The notes under the pieces are model-generated. The model searched no databases. It saw only the letters and a program-made list of their open reading frames with translations, and was not told the DNA's origin. This document shows, piece after piece, positions 20,718 to 32,215 of a stretch of DNA of 64,000 nucleotides; position 1 is the stretch's first letter, and each line of letters opens with the position of its first letter. This stretch comes from Populus alba (lineage: Eukaryota; Streptophyta; Magnoliopsida; Malpighiales; Salicaceae), in NCBI RefSeq assembly GCF_005239225.2, contig NC_133295.1:3224001-3288000 (forward strand), given 5' to 3'. The position numbers and the translations under genes were made by a program.

Positions 20718-21110
20718 TTTGAAGCGACGGTTGGAAGTATCAAGGCCACTCTCGCTAGAATGAATATCTGCCATTGCATATCATTGGTCCGTTTACTTTG
20801 AAAAAATAAGAAAGGGAGGAGCACCTCTAAATTCATCATCCATAAGCATGGCTTCCAATGCTTCGATTTCCATGTCCTGCTCCTTTCCATAGTCTGCCAA
20901 TTCATCTCATTCAACCAATCAGTTATTAAAACATAGATATTAGAATGCCCCATCACTGCAACACAACACTCCTCCACTGGGGAGGAACTATTAACCAACC
21001 AATATAGGTACTGATAAACAATTAATTCAAAGATCCATTTAAGAAAATTACCAGTCAAGGTCGATAGTTTTAATCTCCTTCTGTCTCTCCCTTCCTCCAT
21101 TGCTATTTTT
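20718..21110 (-). pseudogene. RWD-domain protein (RWDD1/DFRP2-like) 5' fragment, copy 3
   Basis: The best-kept copy. Exon 1 ends at 21052 (TTGACTG, then GT). Exon 2 is 20893-20825 (69 bases: YGKEQDMEIEALEAMLMDDE) and exon 3 is 20767-20718 (DIHSSESGLDTSNRRFK, then GTAAGT). The frame across exons 2 and 3 is open and the splice sites are canonical. It has TTG where the start ATG would be expected, and everything after exon 3 has been replaced by a CA repeat and the frameshifted microprotein locus, so it is truncated. Confidence 0.78.
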
Positions 21111-21720
21111 TCTTTGCAATAGAATATTAATGCCTCTGTACTCAACAAAGCCAAAACCCACGGACCACCACCGCAACCCATCTCCCCTTGCAATTCTCGT
21201 CTCCCTCTCAAAAAAAAAAAAAAAAAAAAAAACAAAAACCCAACCGCCCAGCGCAATCCGCCATGGCAAGCCCAGCACCAACATAGCTATTGAACCAGTT
21301 ACCAACAGAACCACCAAACCAAGGCATAGCCGTTAACGACGAAACGATCCAGCTGCCAGGAGCGGGAAAAAAAACTCGAAAAGCGACAGCTCCGATAAAC
21401 TCAAGCGATCACAACAATCAACGCAACCGTCCAGGCCCACGCCGCTAGTAACTCCACCGGCGGTGGAAGGCGCGCGAAAACAAAAGGGAAGCAACGGAAG
21501 GCAGAAAGTCTGGATAGCGGCGAGAAAAACCGCGCTCGTCAACTCGCAGAGGAGATTGAGATGGAGTTGGCACTGATCCGACACTCAACGCACACCGAAG
21601 CACCATGGGTTTGACATAGAGTCGGATATGCGATCGATTTAACAAAGAGTTTGGCTGTGACTGCTGTGCATGGTGAGTGATTGTTTTATCGACGACTTTC
21701 TTTTCGTTAAAGAGGCTATA
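21040..21720 (-). repeat. Module X, copy 4 (inverted)
   Basis: Reverse-complement copy of module X, continuous with the RWD fragment on its minus-strand downstream side. It includes the CTCCTGGCAGCTGGATCGTT and GGTGGAGTTACTAGCGGCGT landmarks and a long T-tract (A20 on the plus strand, near 21210). Confidence 0.7.
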
Positions 21721-21999
21721 AAAAGAAAGCTTCGATAGCAAGCCCCAGCAAATAAGAAACTTATTTGCTAATAGTGAAATCCACTCTCTAAGGAAAGTAA
21801 AAGGGTTAAAAGAAAACTGGTTCGTACATCATGTTAATTAATTTTTTTTTTTTTTAAAAAGCCCACAATTCCTTATCTGCCTCGACGATTTTAATTGAAG
21901 ATTTCACACCATCACGGCATCACACACACGCTTGTTCACACACGCGTGTTCACACACATATATAAATTACAAATTAAAATGGTCCAATCTTGAAATTTC

Positions 22000-22285
22000 T
22001 ACTATAAAAAACAGATCAGATATTTATCTGCAGCAATAAAGCAGATACCAACAGTGTAGGCAAGTATTCATGCTGCAACAACAGCATAAAATTAACAGAG
22101 AATTAGCAAACGTAATGTCCACGTGGTCTTCATGGTACCTTGACGAAGAGGAAGAAGACCTGCAATTAATAATGAAACAATATTGGAAGATTTTAAGAAC
22201 CTCATTTGAATGAATCTTAATCGGGTTCAGCTTGATTGTAATTACATCGTACTTACTTATTTCTGAGCATGGAAGTGCATGGCTT
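22000..22285 (-). other. 3' region of the minus-strand subfamily II microprotein gene
   Basis: It keeps the TTAATTGCAGG acceptor and the TCTTCGTCAAGG block. It carries extra sequence (ATTACGTTTGCTAATTCTCT) shared only with the relic at 39183-39640, which groups those two copies. Confidence 0.55.
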
Positions 22286-22474
22286 TCAGAGGCCTTCCAT
22301 TGGCTTGGAATCACCACCAACATTACACTCAGATTTCCAGGCGCAGCCGCGTCTCTTGAGTATATAAATTAAGATAGCAAGGAGGAGCAAGACGAGACCA
22401 GCTCCTCCTTTAGCAGCTGAGGAGTAGCGTCCGGTGGCCGAGTCTTCTGCAGAGGGGTGCAGGGTACCATCCAT
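22286..22474 (-). CDS. Single-pass membrane microprotein, subfamily II, promoter lost
   Basis: 62 residues with an intact frame: MDGTLHPSAEDSATGRYSSA, then KGG, a Leu/Ile/Ala-rich helix (about 27-41), KRRGC and a short tail. Compared with subfamily I the Pro-Pro-Ala core and the Tyr-Ile element are altered, and the helix reads GLVLLLLAILIYIL, as in the gene at 36579. The 5' side is damaged: the 5'UTR intron is cut so that its internal TCTCACTTGAGAC runs directly into the ATG. The acceptor, the first exon and the promoter are missing; AT-rich foreign DNA begins at about 22515. It may be silent, or driven from elsewhere. Confidence 0.6.
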   Translation of the reverse strand: MDGTLHPSAEDSATGRYSSAAKGGAGLVLLLLAILIYILKRRGCAWKSECNVGGDSKPMEGL

Positions 22475-22544
22475 GTCTCAAGTGAGATTAGAAAGAGATC
22501 CAATTGATAACAAAGTTTTTGTTGCCAACACCTTTATTTAATGG

Positions 22545-22735
22545 CATGTTTGGAGTGTAATTATAGTTGTTTTTTAAAATGTTTTTTGTACTGAAATATA
22601 ATAAAATAATATATTTTTATTTTTAAAAAATTATTTTTAAAATTAACATATTAAAACAATAAAAAATATATTAAAAAATTAATTTTTAATAAAAAAATTT
22701 TAAATTTTAATAAAATAAACCACATTCTCAAATGA
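22545..22735. mobile_element. MITE-like AT-rich element
   Basis: ATGTTTGGAGTGTAATTATA at one end and CCACATTCTCAAATGAC at the other, with the shared AAAATTATTTTTAAAATTAA body. Confidence 0.4.
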
Positions 22736-23108
22736 CATCATACCATTAAATGGCGTCATACCATATGTCATATGTCATTTGAGTAGAAATAGTGAGTACA
22801 AATAGGGCGCAAAAAGATGTCGTACCCAAAAATGTCATTAAATTCCAACTCTAAACTGAACAAATATTATATTAATCTCAAAATGTACTTATGTTTTCTT
22901 GGGGAATTTTCATATTTTCCTTTAGGTTTTTTTTGCTGCTTATTTTATTTATTTCCCACTAAAAAAATGCTTAGTCATTCATTCTAGTCCCTTCATGTTT
23001 AAAAAGAAAGTTATTTGGATCTTTATATTTACTTGATATTTTTTATATAAATAAGTTCTTAATTAAAAAAATTTATCCTCATATTTTTTCATAAAAACGC
23101 TTTAATAC

Positions 23109-23382
23109 TGAAGAATCTCAAACTTAAATCAAAACAGAGAGAAATACAGATGAATGAAAAATAATCCTTTGTTTTCCTCAATGTTCAGTATGTACAATAA
23201 TTGTCTAATTAAGCACAAACGTTTATAACTGTATCCTATACTTTAGCTATTCAAAACTCAAAAATACAATCACACTTGTAACAGAGTTGTTGCTGCAAGA
23301 TAATAGGGATAGTTATCATGGTTTGACTAAGTGTATCTTAGGATCAGATTTATCTTCAACAGAATCAGATTTATCTTCAATA
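23109..23382 (-). repeat. 3' LTR of the copia element
   Basis: Pairs with 27583-27847. It has an internal duplication of CAGATTTATCTTCAACAGAAT that the other LTR lacks. On the element strand it starts TATTGAAG (most copia LTRs start TGTTG) and ends CTTCA. Confidence 0.85.
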
Positions 23383-24290
23383 CGCCCCCTCAACCGAATG
23401 GGCAAATCTTGAACATGAAGGTTGGCACGTAGAAGCTGGAAACGAGCAAAGGACAATGGCTTTGTTAATAAATCAGCAAGTTGCTGCTTTGTAGAGAGAA
23501 ATGAGACCTGAAGTTTATTTGCCAAGACTTGATCCCGTACATAGTGAAAATCAATTTCAATATGTTTAGTTCTTGCATGGAAGAGTGGATTAGAGGACAA
23601 ATATGTTGCACCAATATTATCACACCATAACTGTGGACTGGTTGGCAGAGGGAACCGTAGATCATGCAGAATGGATTGTATCCAATTTAATTCAGCCGTT
23701 GTGTTGGACAAAGATTTGTATTCGGATTCTGTATTGCTGCGAGCAACAGTTTGTTGCTGTTTACAACTCCAACTGATAAGATTAGATCCATGAAAAATAC
23801 AGTACGCTCCAATACTACGTCTGTCATCTTTATCGGCAGCCCAGTTGGCATCACTGTATGCATGAAGAGAATGGTTTGATACACTTGTGAAATGAAGACC
23901 ATAAGCCACCGTATGTTTGAGATACCTAAGAATTCTTTTAAAAGCTTGCCAATGTGGATCTTTAGGTTGATGCATGAATTTGCTGACACGGTGGACTGCG
24001 AAAGCAATATCCGGGCGAGTGAAACCCAAGTAATGTAAAGCACCAACGGTGCTTCTGTAAAGTTGTGGATCAGAAAAATCGGCACCTTCAAACTTGGATA
24101 TGTTGCACATTGTACTCATAGGAGTTGTACATGGCTTGGCTTCATGCATATCAACTTTCTGTAACAGGTTGGCAACATACTTACGTTGAGTGAGAAAGAG
24201 ATCAGGTCCCTCAAACAGTGCCTCCACACCAAGAAAATATGACAGAATGCCTAAGTCTTTGACAAGAAATACATCACCAAGCCGCTAAAT
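23316..24290 (-). pseudogene. copia pol: C-terminal RT and RNase H
   Basis: Continues the reverse transcriptase after a stop codon near 24285. RNase H signatures are present: YSDANWA (first Asp), TESEYKSLS (Glu), LWCDN (Asp) and the ARTKHIEIDFHYVRD block. The frame reads through the polypurine tract (RLRGRI) into the LTR before stopping, as is common in this family. Confidence 0.88.
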
Positions 24291-24875
24291 GAAGATATTA
24301 ATTTCAATTGAAGAGGATCCAGTGATGATTATATCATCAACATATATAAGGATGAAGATAGAGAAGGTGGGCTGATGAAGTGTGAATAAAGATGTATCTG
24401 CTTTAGAACCAACAAATCCCAGCTGCTGCAATATTTCTGTTAGGTGAGAAAACCAGGCTTGCGGTGCTTGTTTAAGACCATATAAGCTCTTCTTAAGACG
24501 GCACACATGATGAGGAAAGTCAGGATGAACATAGCCTGGAGGTTGTTGCATATAAACTTCCTCCTGAAGGTGGCCATGTAAGAATGCATTTTGTATATCG
24601 ATTTGACGAATGGTCCATTGACGTGTAATTGCTAAAGATAATACTAAGCGTATAGTATTTGCTTTAACCACTGGACTAAAAGTTTCCGTGAAGTCCAGAC
24701 CTGGTTGTTGATGGTAACCTTTGGCTACTAGTCGCGCTTTGAAACGCTCAATACTGTCGTTAGCATTGCGTTTGACACGGAACACCCATTTACTTCCAAC
24801 AATGTTTATACCTTGTGTAGGAGAGACAAGATCCCATGTGCCATTGGTTATAAGGGCGTTGAACTCAAGGTTCAT
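24285..24875 (-). pseudogene. copia pol: reverse transcriptase core
   Basis: Contains KWVFRVKRN, RLVAKGYHQQPG, the DIQNAFLHG aspartate, SLYGLKQAPQAWF and the catalytic YVDD motif, all intact. It is bounded by stop codons on both sides, so it could not be made as part of a full polyprotein. Confidence 0.9.
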
Positions 24876-24884
24876 TGCATCACG

Positions 24885-25933
24885 CTAGTGGCGATGTTTG
24901 TTAGCTTCTGAGAAGCAAGAAGGTTCTGCATCAGAGGAAACATGATTAGTTAAGAAATAGTGATGGAGTGGGTACCGTGCTATACCAACATAAAGGGTCT
25001 TTGGCTTGAGTGATTGTGTTTGGGATCTAGTAATCATCCGGCGTGGAAACAGATTGTCACTGGGAGATTCTGCAATAACATTGAAGCGCGGAGAAGTGTC
25101 CCTTACTAGCGCAGGATGACCAGCTGAACAAGTTAGAGTATTCGGAATATTCAAAGGACCCTGATGCAGTGGAATGAGATGAGTGATTGGTGGAGTAATG
25201 GAACATGAATTGGATCCTAATTGATTGTTAGGAATACTCGTTTGATTTAAGGAAGGGGGTAAATGAGAAGTTTGTGTGGAAAGAGTAGATGGTGAGGGGT
25301 CTTTTTGATAAGGAAACAAAGATTCATCAAAAATAACATGACGGGAAACATATAATTTACCTGAAGCTAAATCAAGACATTTATAGCCCTGGTGTGAAAG
25401 ACTGTATCCAAGAAAAATACAAGTTTTTGAACGAAAATCAATTTTATGTTTGTTAGAAGGACGCAAGTGCGGCCAGCACGCACATCCAAAAACACGTAGA
25501 AACAAATAGTTGGGTTTTTTTTATGATAAACCATTTCAAAAGGTGATTTGTTGTTAATGACTTTAGAGGGAAGACGATTGATTAAATATGTTGCAGTTAA
25601 AAAGGCGTCTTCCCAATACGGTTGAGGTAAATTTGAGTGAGCTAGTAAGGCTAAGCCCATTTCAACAATTTGACGATGTCGACGTTCAACAGAACCCATT
25701 TGTTCATGTGTATAAGGACATGATATACGATGTTGAATCCCACATGATTTGAAATAATTATTTAAACTTTCATACTCGCCCCCCCAATCCGTTTGAATTG
25801 CTTTAATTTTTAAATCAAAATGTCGTTCAACATATTTTTGAAATTGAATAAAGATAGGTTCAACATCTTATTTTAATTTTAAAGGAAATATCCAAATAAA
25901 TTTGGTGAAAGCATCCAAAAAACAAACGTAATA
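24885..25933 (-). pseudogene. copia pol: integrase core and linker
   Basis: The integrase catalytic region is recognisable (QTDWGGEY, then GSVERRHRQIVEMGL) followed by the GCACWPHLRPSNKHK and FLGYSLSHQGYKCLD blocks. It is interrupted by a stop at 25868-25870 and a frameshift near 25500-25520 in an A-rich tract. Confidence 0.88.
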
Positions 25934-26685
25934 TCAAGATCCATAAGTAGAAATGATCGAGCTAGGCCCCCATACATCAAAATAAATTAATTCAAGAGGC
26001 CTTAAAACAATTGAAATAGAAGCAGAAAAGGGTAAATTATGGCTTTTAGCCATTGCACACTCAGGAAAAATATTATATCTCATAGTAGAGCTAACAGGTA
26101 AATTATTATTGTGCAGAACATGTTTAATAGTACTATAGGAGGCATGACCAAGACGGCGATGCCAATTTTGGATAGAGATCCGAACACCAAGAAATGCAGA
26201 TGGAAGGCTGTGTTGAAGTGGTGAAGAGAACGAATAGAGACCATCAGACATAAAGCCTTTATGTAGGACGTTCCCTGAGTAATCCTTAATAATAAAAAAA
26301 AACAAACTATGAAACTCAAAATAAACATTATTGTCTTGAGCAAATTTTTGAACAGATAAAAGATTTTTGGTAATTTGTGGTACGACAAGAATGTTATTAA
26401 GAACAAAAGAAGAAGAAGAGGTAGATAAAGATGCAGTTCCAGTATGAGTGATTTTCAAACCTGAACCATCGCCAATGCAAATTTGATCATTGCCAGAAAA
26501 ATCAGTACTTTGGATATTCAGATTACTCATATTGTTAGTCAGATGGTGAGTCACGCCAGTGTTAGGATGCCACTCTTGTTCATGTAATTGCTGCTGAGAC
26601 CTATGAGAGGCAAGATTGGCTTGAGGACGTGAACGTGGTGGTGGGGTTTGGAAGTTTGGATCAAAACGCTTCCAGCAACGAGAAG
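25934..26685 (-). pseudogene. copia gag C-terminus, protease and integrase zinc region
   Basis: Encodes the protease region and the integrase HHCC region (WHRRLGHAS, then PECAMAKSH). Key positions are altered. The protease motif expected as Asp-Thr-Gly reads Asn-Thr-Gly (codon 26563-26561), and the first Cys of the integrase Cys pair appears as Phe. The frame ends in a TGA where the family has a Trp-Tyr-Tyr-Val element. Confidence 0.85.
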
Positions 26686-27534
26686 CTATGTGACCAGGGG
26701 TGTCACATAATTGATATAAAATAGGATTATTACCACGGTAATTGCCACGAGGAGCAATAAATTGAGGACGCCCCTGCCTTGAGGAGCAGAGAATTTGTTT
26801 CGGTTCTTGCCTCCAGAATAATATTGTTGGCGACTTGCAATATTGGCTGAAGCCATAGGAATAGATAAGGTCTGATTGTGATGCTGAATGTGAGCTTCAC
26901 ATGTGAGGAGCATAGAGAAAAGCTCGTCCAAAGTTAGAGAATTATCTCGGTGAGAGATCATTGAAATAAGAGTATCATATTCAGGACCAAGACCAGCAAG
27001 CAAATAAGTGATAATGTCATCACAGTTCAACGGTTGACCAACAATTGTTAAGTCATCAGTAAGACGTTTGATAGTCATAAAGTATTCAGTTGCTGATTAA
27101 TTTCCTTTCCGCAGAGTGGAAAGTTGGGAGCGAACATGAACTGCTTGAGCACGAGATTGTGATATAAAAGCAGAACTAAGAGATAGCCAAACAGCAACAG
27201 AGGTGCTACAATGAGCAACTTGAGCAAGCACTTCATCAGAGAGAGAAGAATTGATGCAGCTAAGAATAAGATTATCTTGAGTTTCCCAAATATCATAAGC
27301 CGGATTGGAAATGGTAGAACCATCAGAGAGAGTGATGGTCTTTGAAGGTTTCTGAATAGTGCCATCAGCATAACAATATACTTTTTGACCTTTGAGATAT
27401 GGTAACATGGTAGCTTTCCAGGTAGGATAATTCAACCGTGTGAGTTTGGTAAGGTGAATGGGAGAAGATGGATTAAAGATGGGAAGATTATTTGCAGTAT
27501 TAGGAGAAGCTGAAGAGGTTTGAGAGACAGACAT
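26686..27534 (-). pseudogene. copia gag
   Basis: Starts MSVSQTSSAS at 27534. It has the LTRLNYPTWKATMLPYLKGQ block, then a TAA in place of a Gln-like codon (27099-27097) with the same frame continuing (SATEYFMTIKRLTDDL), then a one-base frameshift near 26775 before the zinc knuckle. The knuckle begins Tyr-Gln-Leu-Cys where Cys-X2-Cys is expected. Confidence 0.88.
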
Positions 27535-27570
27535 TTTTGAAGAAGGATTTAGACGTGAGTCTTTAAAAAA

Positions 27571-27582
27571 GCTCTGATATCA
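27571..27582 (-). other. Primer-binding site of the copia element
   Basis: On the minus strand the bases right after the 5' LTR read TGATATCAGAGC, one base off the usual TGGTATCAGAGC complementary to initiator tRNA-Met. Confidence 0.85.
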
Positions 27583-27847
27583 TGAAGAATCTCAAACTTA
27601 AATCAAAATAGAGAGAGATACAGATGAACGAAAAATAATCCTTTGTTTTCCTCAATGTTCAGTATGTACAATAATTGTCTATTTAAGCACAAACATTTAT
27701 AACTGTATCCTATACTGTATCCTATATTTTAGCTATTCAAAACTCAAAAATACAATCACAATTGTAACAGAGTTGTTGCTGCAAGATAATAGGGATAGTT
27801 ATCATGGTTTGACTAAGTGTATCTTAGGATTAGATTTATCTTCAATA
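27583..27847 (-). repeat. 5' LTR of the copia element
   Basis: Pairs with 23109-23382. It carries a doubled ACTGTATCCTAT unit that the other LTR has once. Confidence 0.85.
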
Positions 27848-27852
27848 AATAC

Positions 27853-29585
27853 ATATATTAATTTTCCTTTTAATTGAGTCAAGGTGCCCGCTTCAAATGC
27901 TCCGTTCATTAACATTCTAGTAATGGATCATAGGTTGAAATAAATCCATGTGAGTTTATGCATCAATTCTTAGTCCTAAGCCTCCGTGGACTAAAATTAG
28001 TAGACATGCACAGACTGCTATTATCCAATTAGCACCTTTGAATAAAGAGCAAACCTCAAAAATACTAAATTATTTTATATTAATTTTACCCTCAGGATCT
28101 TAAGAAAAATTAACCAAATACTTCCATATATTTTAAAGCTTTCTGACGATGTTTTTATCTAAATTATACTATTATTCAAATGGTCTTTTTGTAGAGAAAT
28201 TAATGTTTTATATTAAATATCTCAATATGAAATCTTAATTCATATAATGTAATGGTAAGATTGATTAAGAAAATAGTTTGGATATAAAATTGATAATAAT
28301 TCAATAATTTGATGAGATATTTGATATTTAGCTTCGAATAAATCTGTCTTTTTGTGCACTGGCCTTCGAAGAAATTGCACTGTGTTTACTTGGATCGGGA
28401 AGTAGGCTGGAAATTTACAATCGATGCAACAGTACACTTATAAAGGATCCATGACTTGTACTTCCTGGTTGTTTCACTATAACTTTGCTTTATTTTGTTG
28501 GCAATCCACATGACCTGCACGACTACCTTTATTCAAACAATTACATATATATAATATTCTGTATCTAAGTTCGTACAAATGTTCCATATGAATTTTAGTA
28601 TATTCCATATAGTTAAAAAACATTTACTCCCATGTCATTGTATATATGTTATTTTAACTATCGCATAAATAAAATTATTTTGTTAGTACTTTATAAAGAA
28701 TTACAATAAAATTACTTCAAACACTACAGTGAATTACTTTATAAAGAATTACAATAAAATCACCAACAAAATTATTTATTTTATATGCCATTTTTGTTAA
28801 AGAACTATCTTAACTACATTATGTTATACTTATTTTTTTTATCAAATAAATATGGATGATAAAATTTAAACTCGTGATCAGTTGGTCTTCAAGGTTTGGA
28901 TATCATGTTTAAAACATCATTTCAACCCAATAACTTAAACTACATGTAATTTATATTATTCTCTAATAATTTCAAGTATTGCTCATGTTATGTGAAAAAA
29001 ACAAAAACCATTTTGAACAATGCGAATGACATCCCTTTTGCTCCCTTTGTCATTTTGGGCGTGGTTTGCTTTCAAAAGAGGCTATGATGAATTACAAAAG
29101 TATTTTTATTAGCTAAAGATAAGAGGATAGGCAACGAATCTATGAACATTGCTTGTAAAAAGCTAAAATCTAAGAGTCCAACCCTTTACCAATGTGGGGG
29201 ACACATGCATGCCTATGGCTACATCTGTTATTTGGGTGTGGTTTACTTTCAAAAGAGGATGCGAAAAGCTATGTTTGGTTGTTTAAGAGCATCTTCCTAT
29301 GTATGTTTTTTTTTTATAATAATGTATATATGCTTTTTTTATAATTTCCCCTTCCTTTCTTGTTTGAGAGAAGGGGAGAGAGAGAGGTTAATGGTGGGGT
29401 TAGAAAAAATTACACGCAAAAATTGAGACAAATGAAGAGAATCCTAGAATAGTTTTATTAAACTATATATATATATATTGGAAGATGAAAAGAAAGGGGA
29501 CGGAGGATCGCTGTTACGACAAAAAAAAAAAGAGAGAAGAAAACGAAATCACAAAACCGTGCCCTATACTTATACTAATTACGTG
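27853..29585. other. Intergenic DNA with dispersed repeat pieces
   Basis: Contains two copies of a local repeat around CTTTCAAAAGAGGATGCGAA (29075 and 29250), a tandem TTACTTTATAAAGAATTACA pair (28690 and 28733), and a TA run at 29466-29480. No gene is supported. Confidence 0.45.
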
Positions 29586-30005
29586 CGAGGAAATAATTGT
29601 TTTTTAAATAATTTTTTATTTAAAAATATATTAAAATAAAATATTTTTTATTTTTAAAAAAATTATTATAAATGTCATTGTATCAAAATGTTTTAAAAAC
29701 ACAAAAAATATTAATTGAAAAAAAAATAAATATTTTTAAAATATTTTTAAAACATAAAAATTAACATAGAGTCGGAATACCCCACCACGCCAATCAGTTT
29801 AATTTTAAGGATCCGGTTGTTTTTTATATTTTAAAAGCACTTTTAAAAAAATTGAATTTTTTTAAATTAATATTTTTATGATATTTTTAAATTATTTTGA
29901 TACACTAATATCAAAAATATTTTTTAAAAAAATAAAAAAAATATTATTTTAATATATTTTTAAATAAAAATTATTTTAAAAATTATTCACCATCACACTA
30001 CACGG
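29586..30005. mobile_element. Two MITE-like AT-rich stretches
   Basis: 29600-29760 and 29815-29990 each show the TTTTAAATTATTTTGATACA / TATTTTTAAATAAAAATTAT body of the local MITE-like elements. The boundaries are uncertain. Confidence 0.35.
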
Positions 30006-30019
30006 ACACGGACTTCCTC

Positions 30020-31310
30020 TAAAACCGTATACTCTTGCTCCGCTAATTACCTCCTCCTCTGTTTCTTTCTCAAAATTTGGTGATGTTATCAATACTATCT
30101 CTTTCTAATCTCACTTGAGACATTACTGATTTTTTTCCCTCTAATTAAATCATTCCTCTTTTTTTTTTTTTTAATTCTAATATCATGTAGACAGTTATTG
30201 GTTCAACAAATTTATTAAATTTAATTCAACTATTTTTTTTTATTATTTTTTAATAGTTTTTGATCTTGAATGATGATCATAATCTTAGATTTTGTTTTTC
30301 TTTTTAAATATATATCTTCTCAATATTTATTTTATAATAAAAAAATAACAAATCTACAGTGTTGCTCGTGGGTTTTGACAACCCTACTTGATTTTGCTAG
30401 TGCTTTATTTTTTAATTTTTTTTATTGATTATTTTATTTCATTCTTCTATATTTTTTTTCTAGAAGATCATAATTATTATTATTTTTTTTATTTTTTTCT
30501 ATGGTGTTGAGTCATGATTTTTTATTATTATTATTCTTTAAAATCCAATAATAGCCCCTGGGTATTTTTTTTTACACTGCAGAAAAAGATCAGCTTGGCC
30601 TACAGTGAAACTCGGGCTATCTATATAGTTTAGCATGCAAATATAAACATACAATTTATCTAGCAATCAATCCAAAAGCAAAAAAAAGAATGAAAATAAA
30701 GGGTTTCGTGGTAGTTTTATGGAGGGGCGGAACTTGGAAACCTTTTCAGAGGCGCCACGATTAGAAATATTTTGGAGGAATTATAATATAGGATGGATTT
30801 AGCCATTTGGGTGGCGGGGGAGGTGGAGGGATCCAGTGGGGTAACTGAGATCGGAGGAGTTGGTTAGGTGGGTGTTGATGAGTGGAGGGAGTCGAGATCC
30901 GTGGGGTCCAGAAGGTGTCTACGTGGTAAGATAAATGACAAAGTCGCTGAAAAATAAAATAAAAGGGTGATCTTTGCCTCCATCCCAAACTTTTCCCAGT
31001 GGAAACAGCCTTTCCTTCAAATCTTTCAATATTGTTTTCGTATTAATTGCAGGTCTTCTTCTTCGTCAAGGCTGCAATCTATGAAGTACGTAGTCGGGCG
31101 CCTCGACAGCTGCTTTTTAGTTATATCTACTGTATTGCTGCCTTTCTCATAATAAAAAATTTAAGATCAGACCATTTTAATTTGTAATTTTTATATATAT
31201 GTGTGTGTGAATTTTGTGTTGGAGTTAAACTTAATATCTTCAATTAAAATCGTCAAAGCAGATAAGGAAATTTGGGTTTTTTTCTTTAATTCTTTTTTTT
31301 CTTACTTTAC
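30020..31310 (+). pseudogene. Microprotein locus relic, coding exon lost
   Basis: The conserved leader (CTTGCTCCGCTAATTACCTCC, then TTTGGTGATGTTATCAATAC and TCTAATCTCACTTGAGACAT) lies at 30030-30125. The conserved 3' block (CGTATTAATTGCAGGTCTTC, CGTCAAGG, GGGCGCCTCGACAG, AATCGTCAAAGCAGATAAGG) lies at 31035-31267. The coding exon that should sit between them is absent. About 880 bases of unrelated sequence fill the gap, including AT-rich DNA and a GC-richer stretch at 30720-30960. The splice donor has drifted (GTGATG). Confidence 0.75.
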
Positions 31311-32210
31311 TTGGAGTGGGTTTTTTTTATTATCAATTTACTGCTTAAAACTTCAAATCTATATATTAAAACATTAAAATCATGAATTGTTTGTGTAAAG
31401 GCATAGTAACTCCATTCCTTTTCTTTTAATAAAAATATTGCGCTAGGCATACGTAAATCTCCTTATTCATAAAATTAAGAGATTATTGACTTTACCGTAG
31501 TTTGAATGGAAAATATAAACAGATCAGCCAAGTAGATTTTTCTTTATATATATAATTTTTTATTTAAAACAACTAAATTAAGTTAAATGGATACATGTGG
31601 AACAATACAATAGGAAAAGGAATCAGAGGCGCGGATTTGGATGCTGTGGACCCCTTCGCTTGCTCATCTAGCTAGTTTGTATAGATTCTTGTCGATGATA
31701 AAAGGCTAGTTGCGCAGGATGTCTTTGTAAAATTATTTGAAAATAAAATTCAATTTTATTATTTATTTTTCGGTATTGCAATTTTAATTAGTATAAATAT
31801 TGACTGAGAATATTTTTTTATTATTGAATAAAAAAGACACATTCATACAAATACATGGTATTGTTAATTTTTGGAGGGTTACCATTGTACATGCATGAAG
31901 ACCACAGCTAAAATTATTTGGACTAATTAAAAGGTGTGATATTAACTAAATTTAATTTTAATTATTTGGAATGTTTTTTAATCATTATTATGCAATTAAC
32001 ATTTATTTTCAGTTTAGTTTGTCTTAGTTTCAAAATGATTTTTCCTACAAGGGCAGGCCCTTGTAAAAAACACATGTTAGCCTCTCTCAAGATTATTATT
32101 GCCGAACCAAAGAAAAAGAAGATAAAAGGATGCAAAACTTTTAAGCGGAACAAGATTTTTCCTCTTCTTTTGTTTTAGTTTGTTTAGGGTTTAGACACTG
32201 CTGAATTTTT
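31311..32210. other. AT-rich intergenic DNA
   Basis: Short open frames only. The 80-codon frame at 31936-32178 has a Lys-rich end and no recognised match. Confidence 0.4.
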
Positions 32211-32215
32211 TTTCA

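Larger units (their letters stand above)
23104..27852 (-). mobile_element. Full-length Ty1/copia LTR retrotransposon, defective
   Basis: Two LTRs (23109-23382 and 27583-27847), gag, protease, integrase, RT and RNase H in copia order on the minus strand, a primer-binding site next to the right LTR and a polypurine tract next to the left one. AATAC flanks both ends (23104-23108, 27848-27852), a probable five-base target duplication. The LTRs differ by roughly seven substitutions, a 12-base repeat gain on the right and a 21-base repeat gain on the left, so the insertion is not ancient. The coding region has several stops and frameshifts. Confidence 0.92.
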
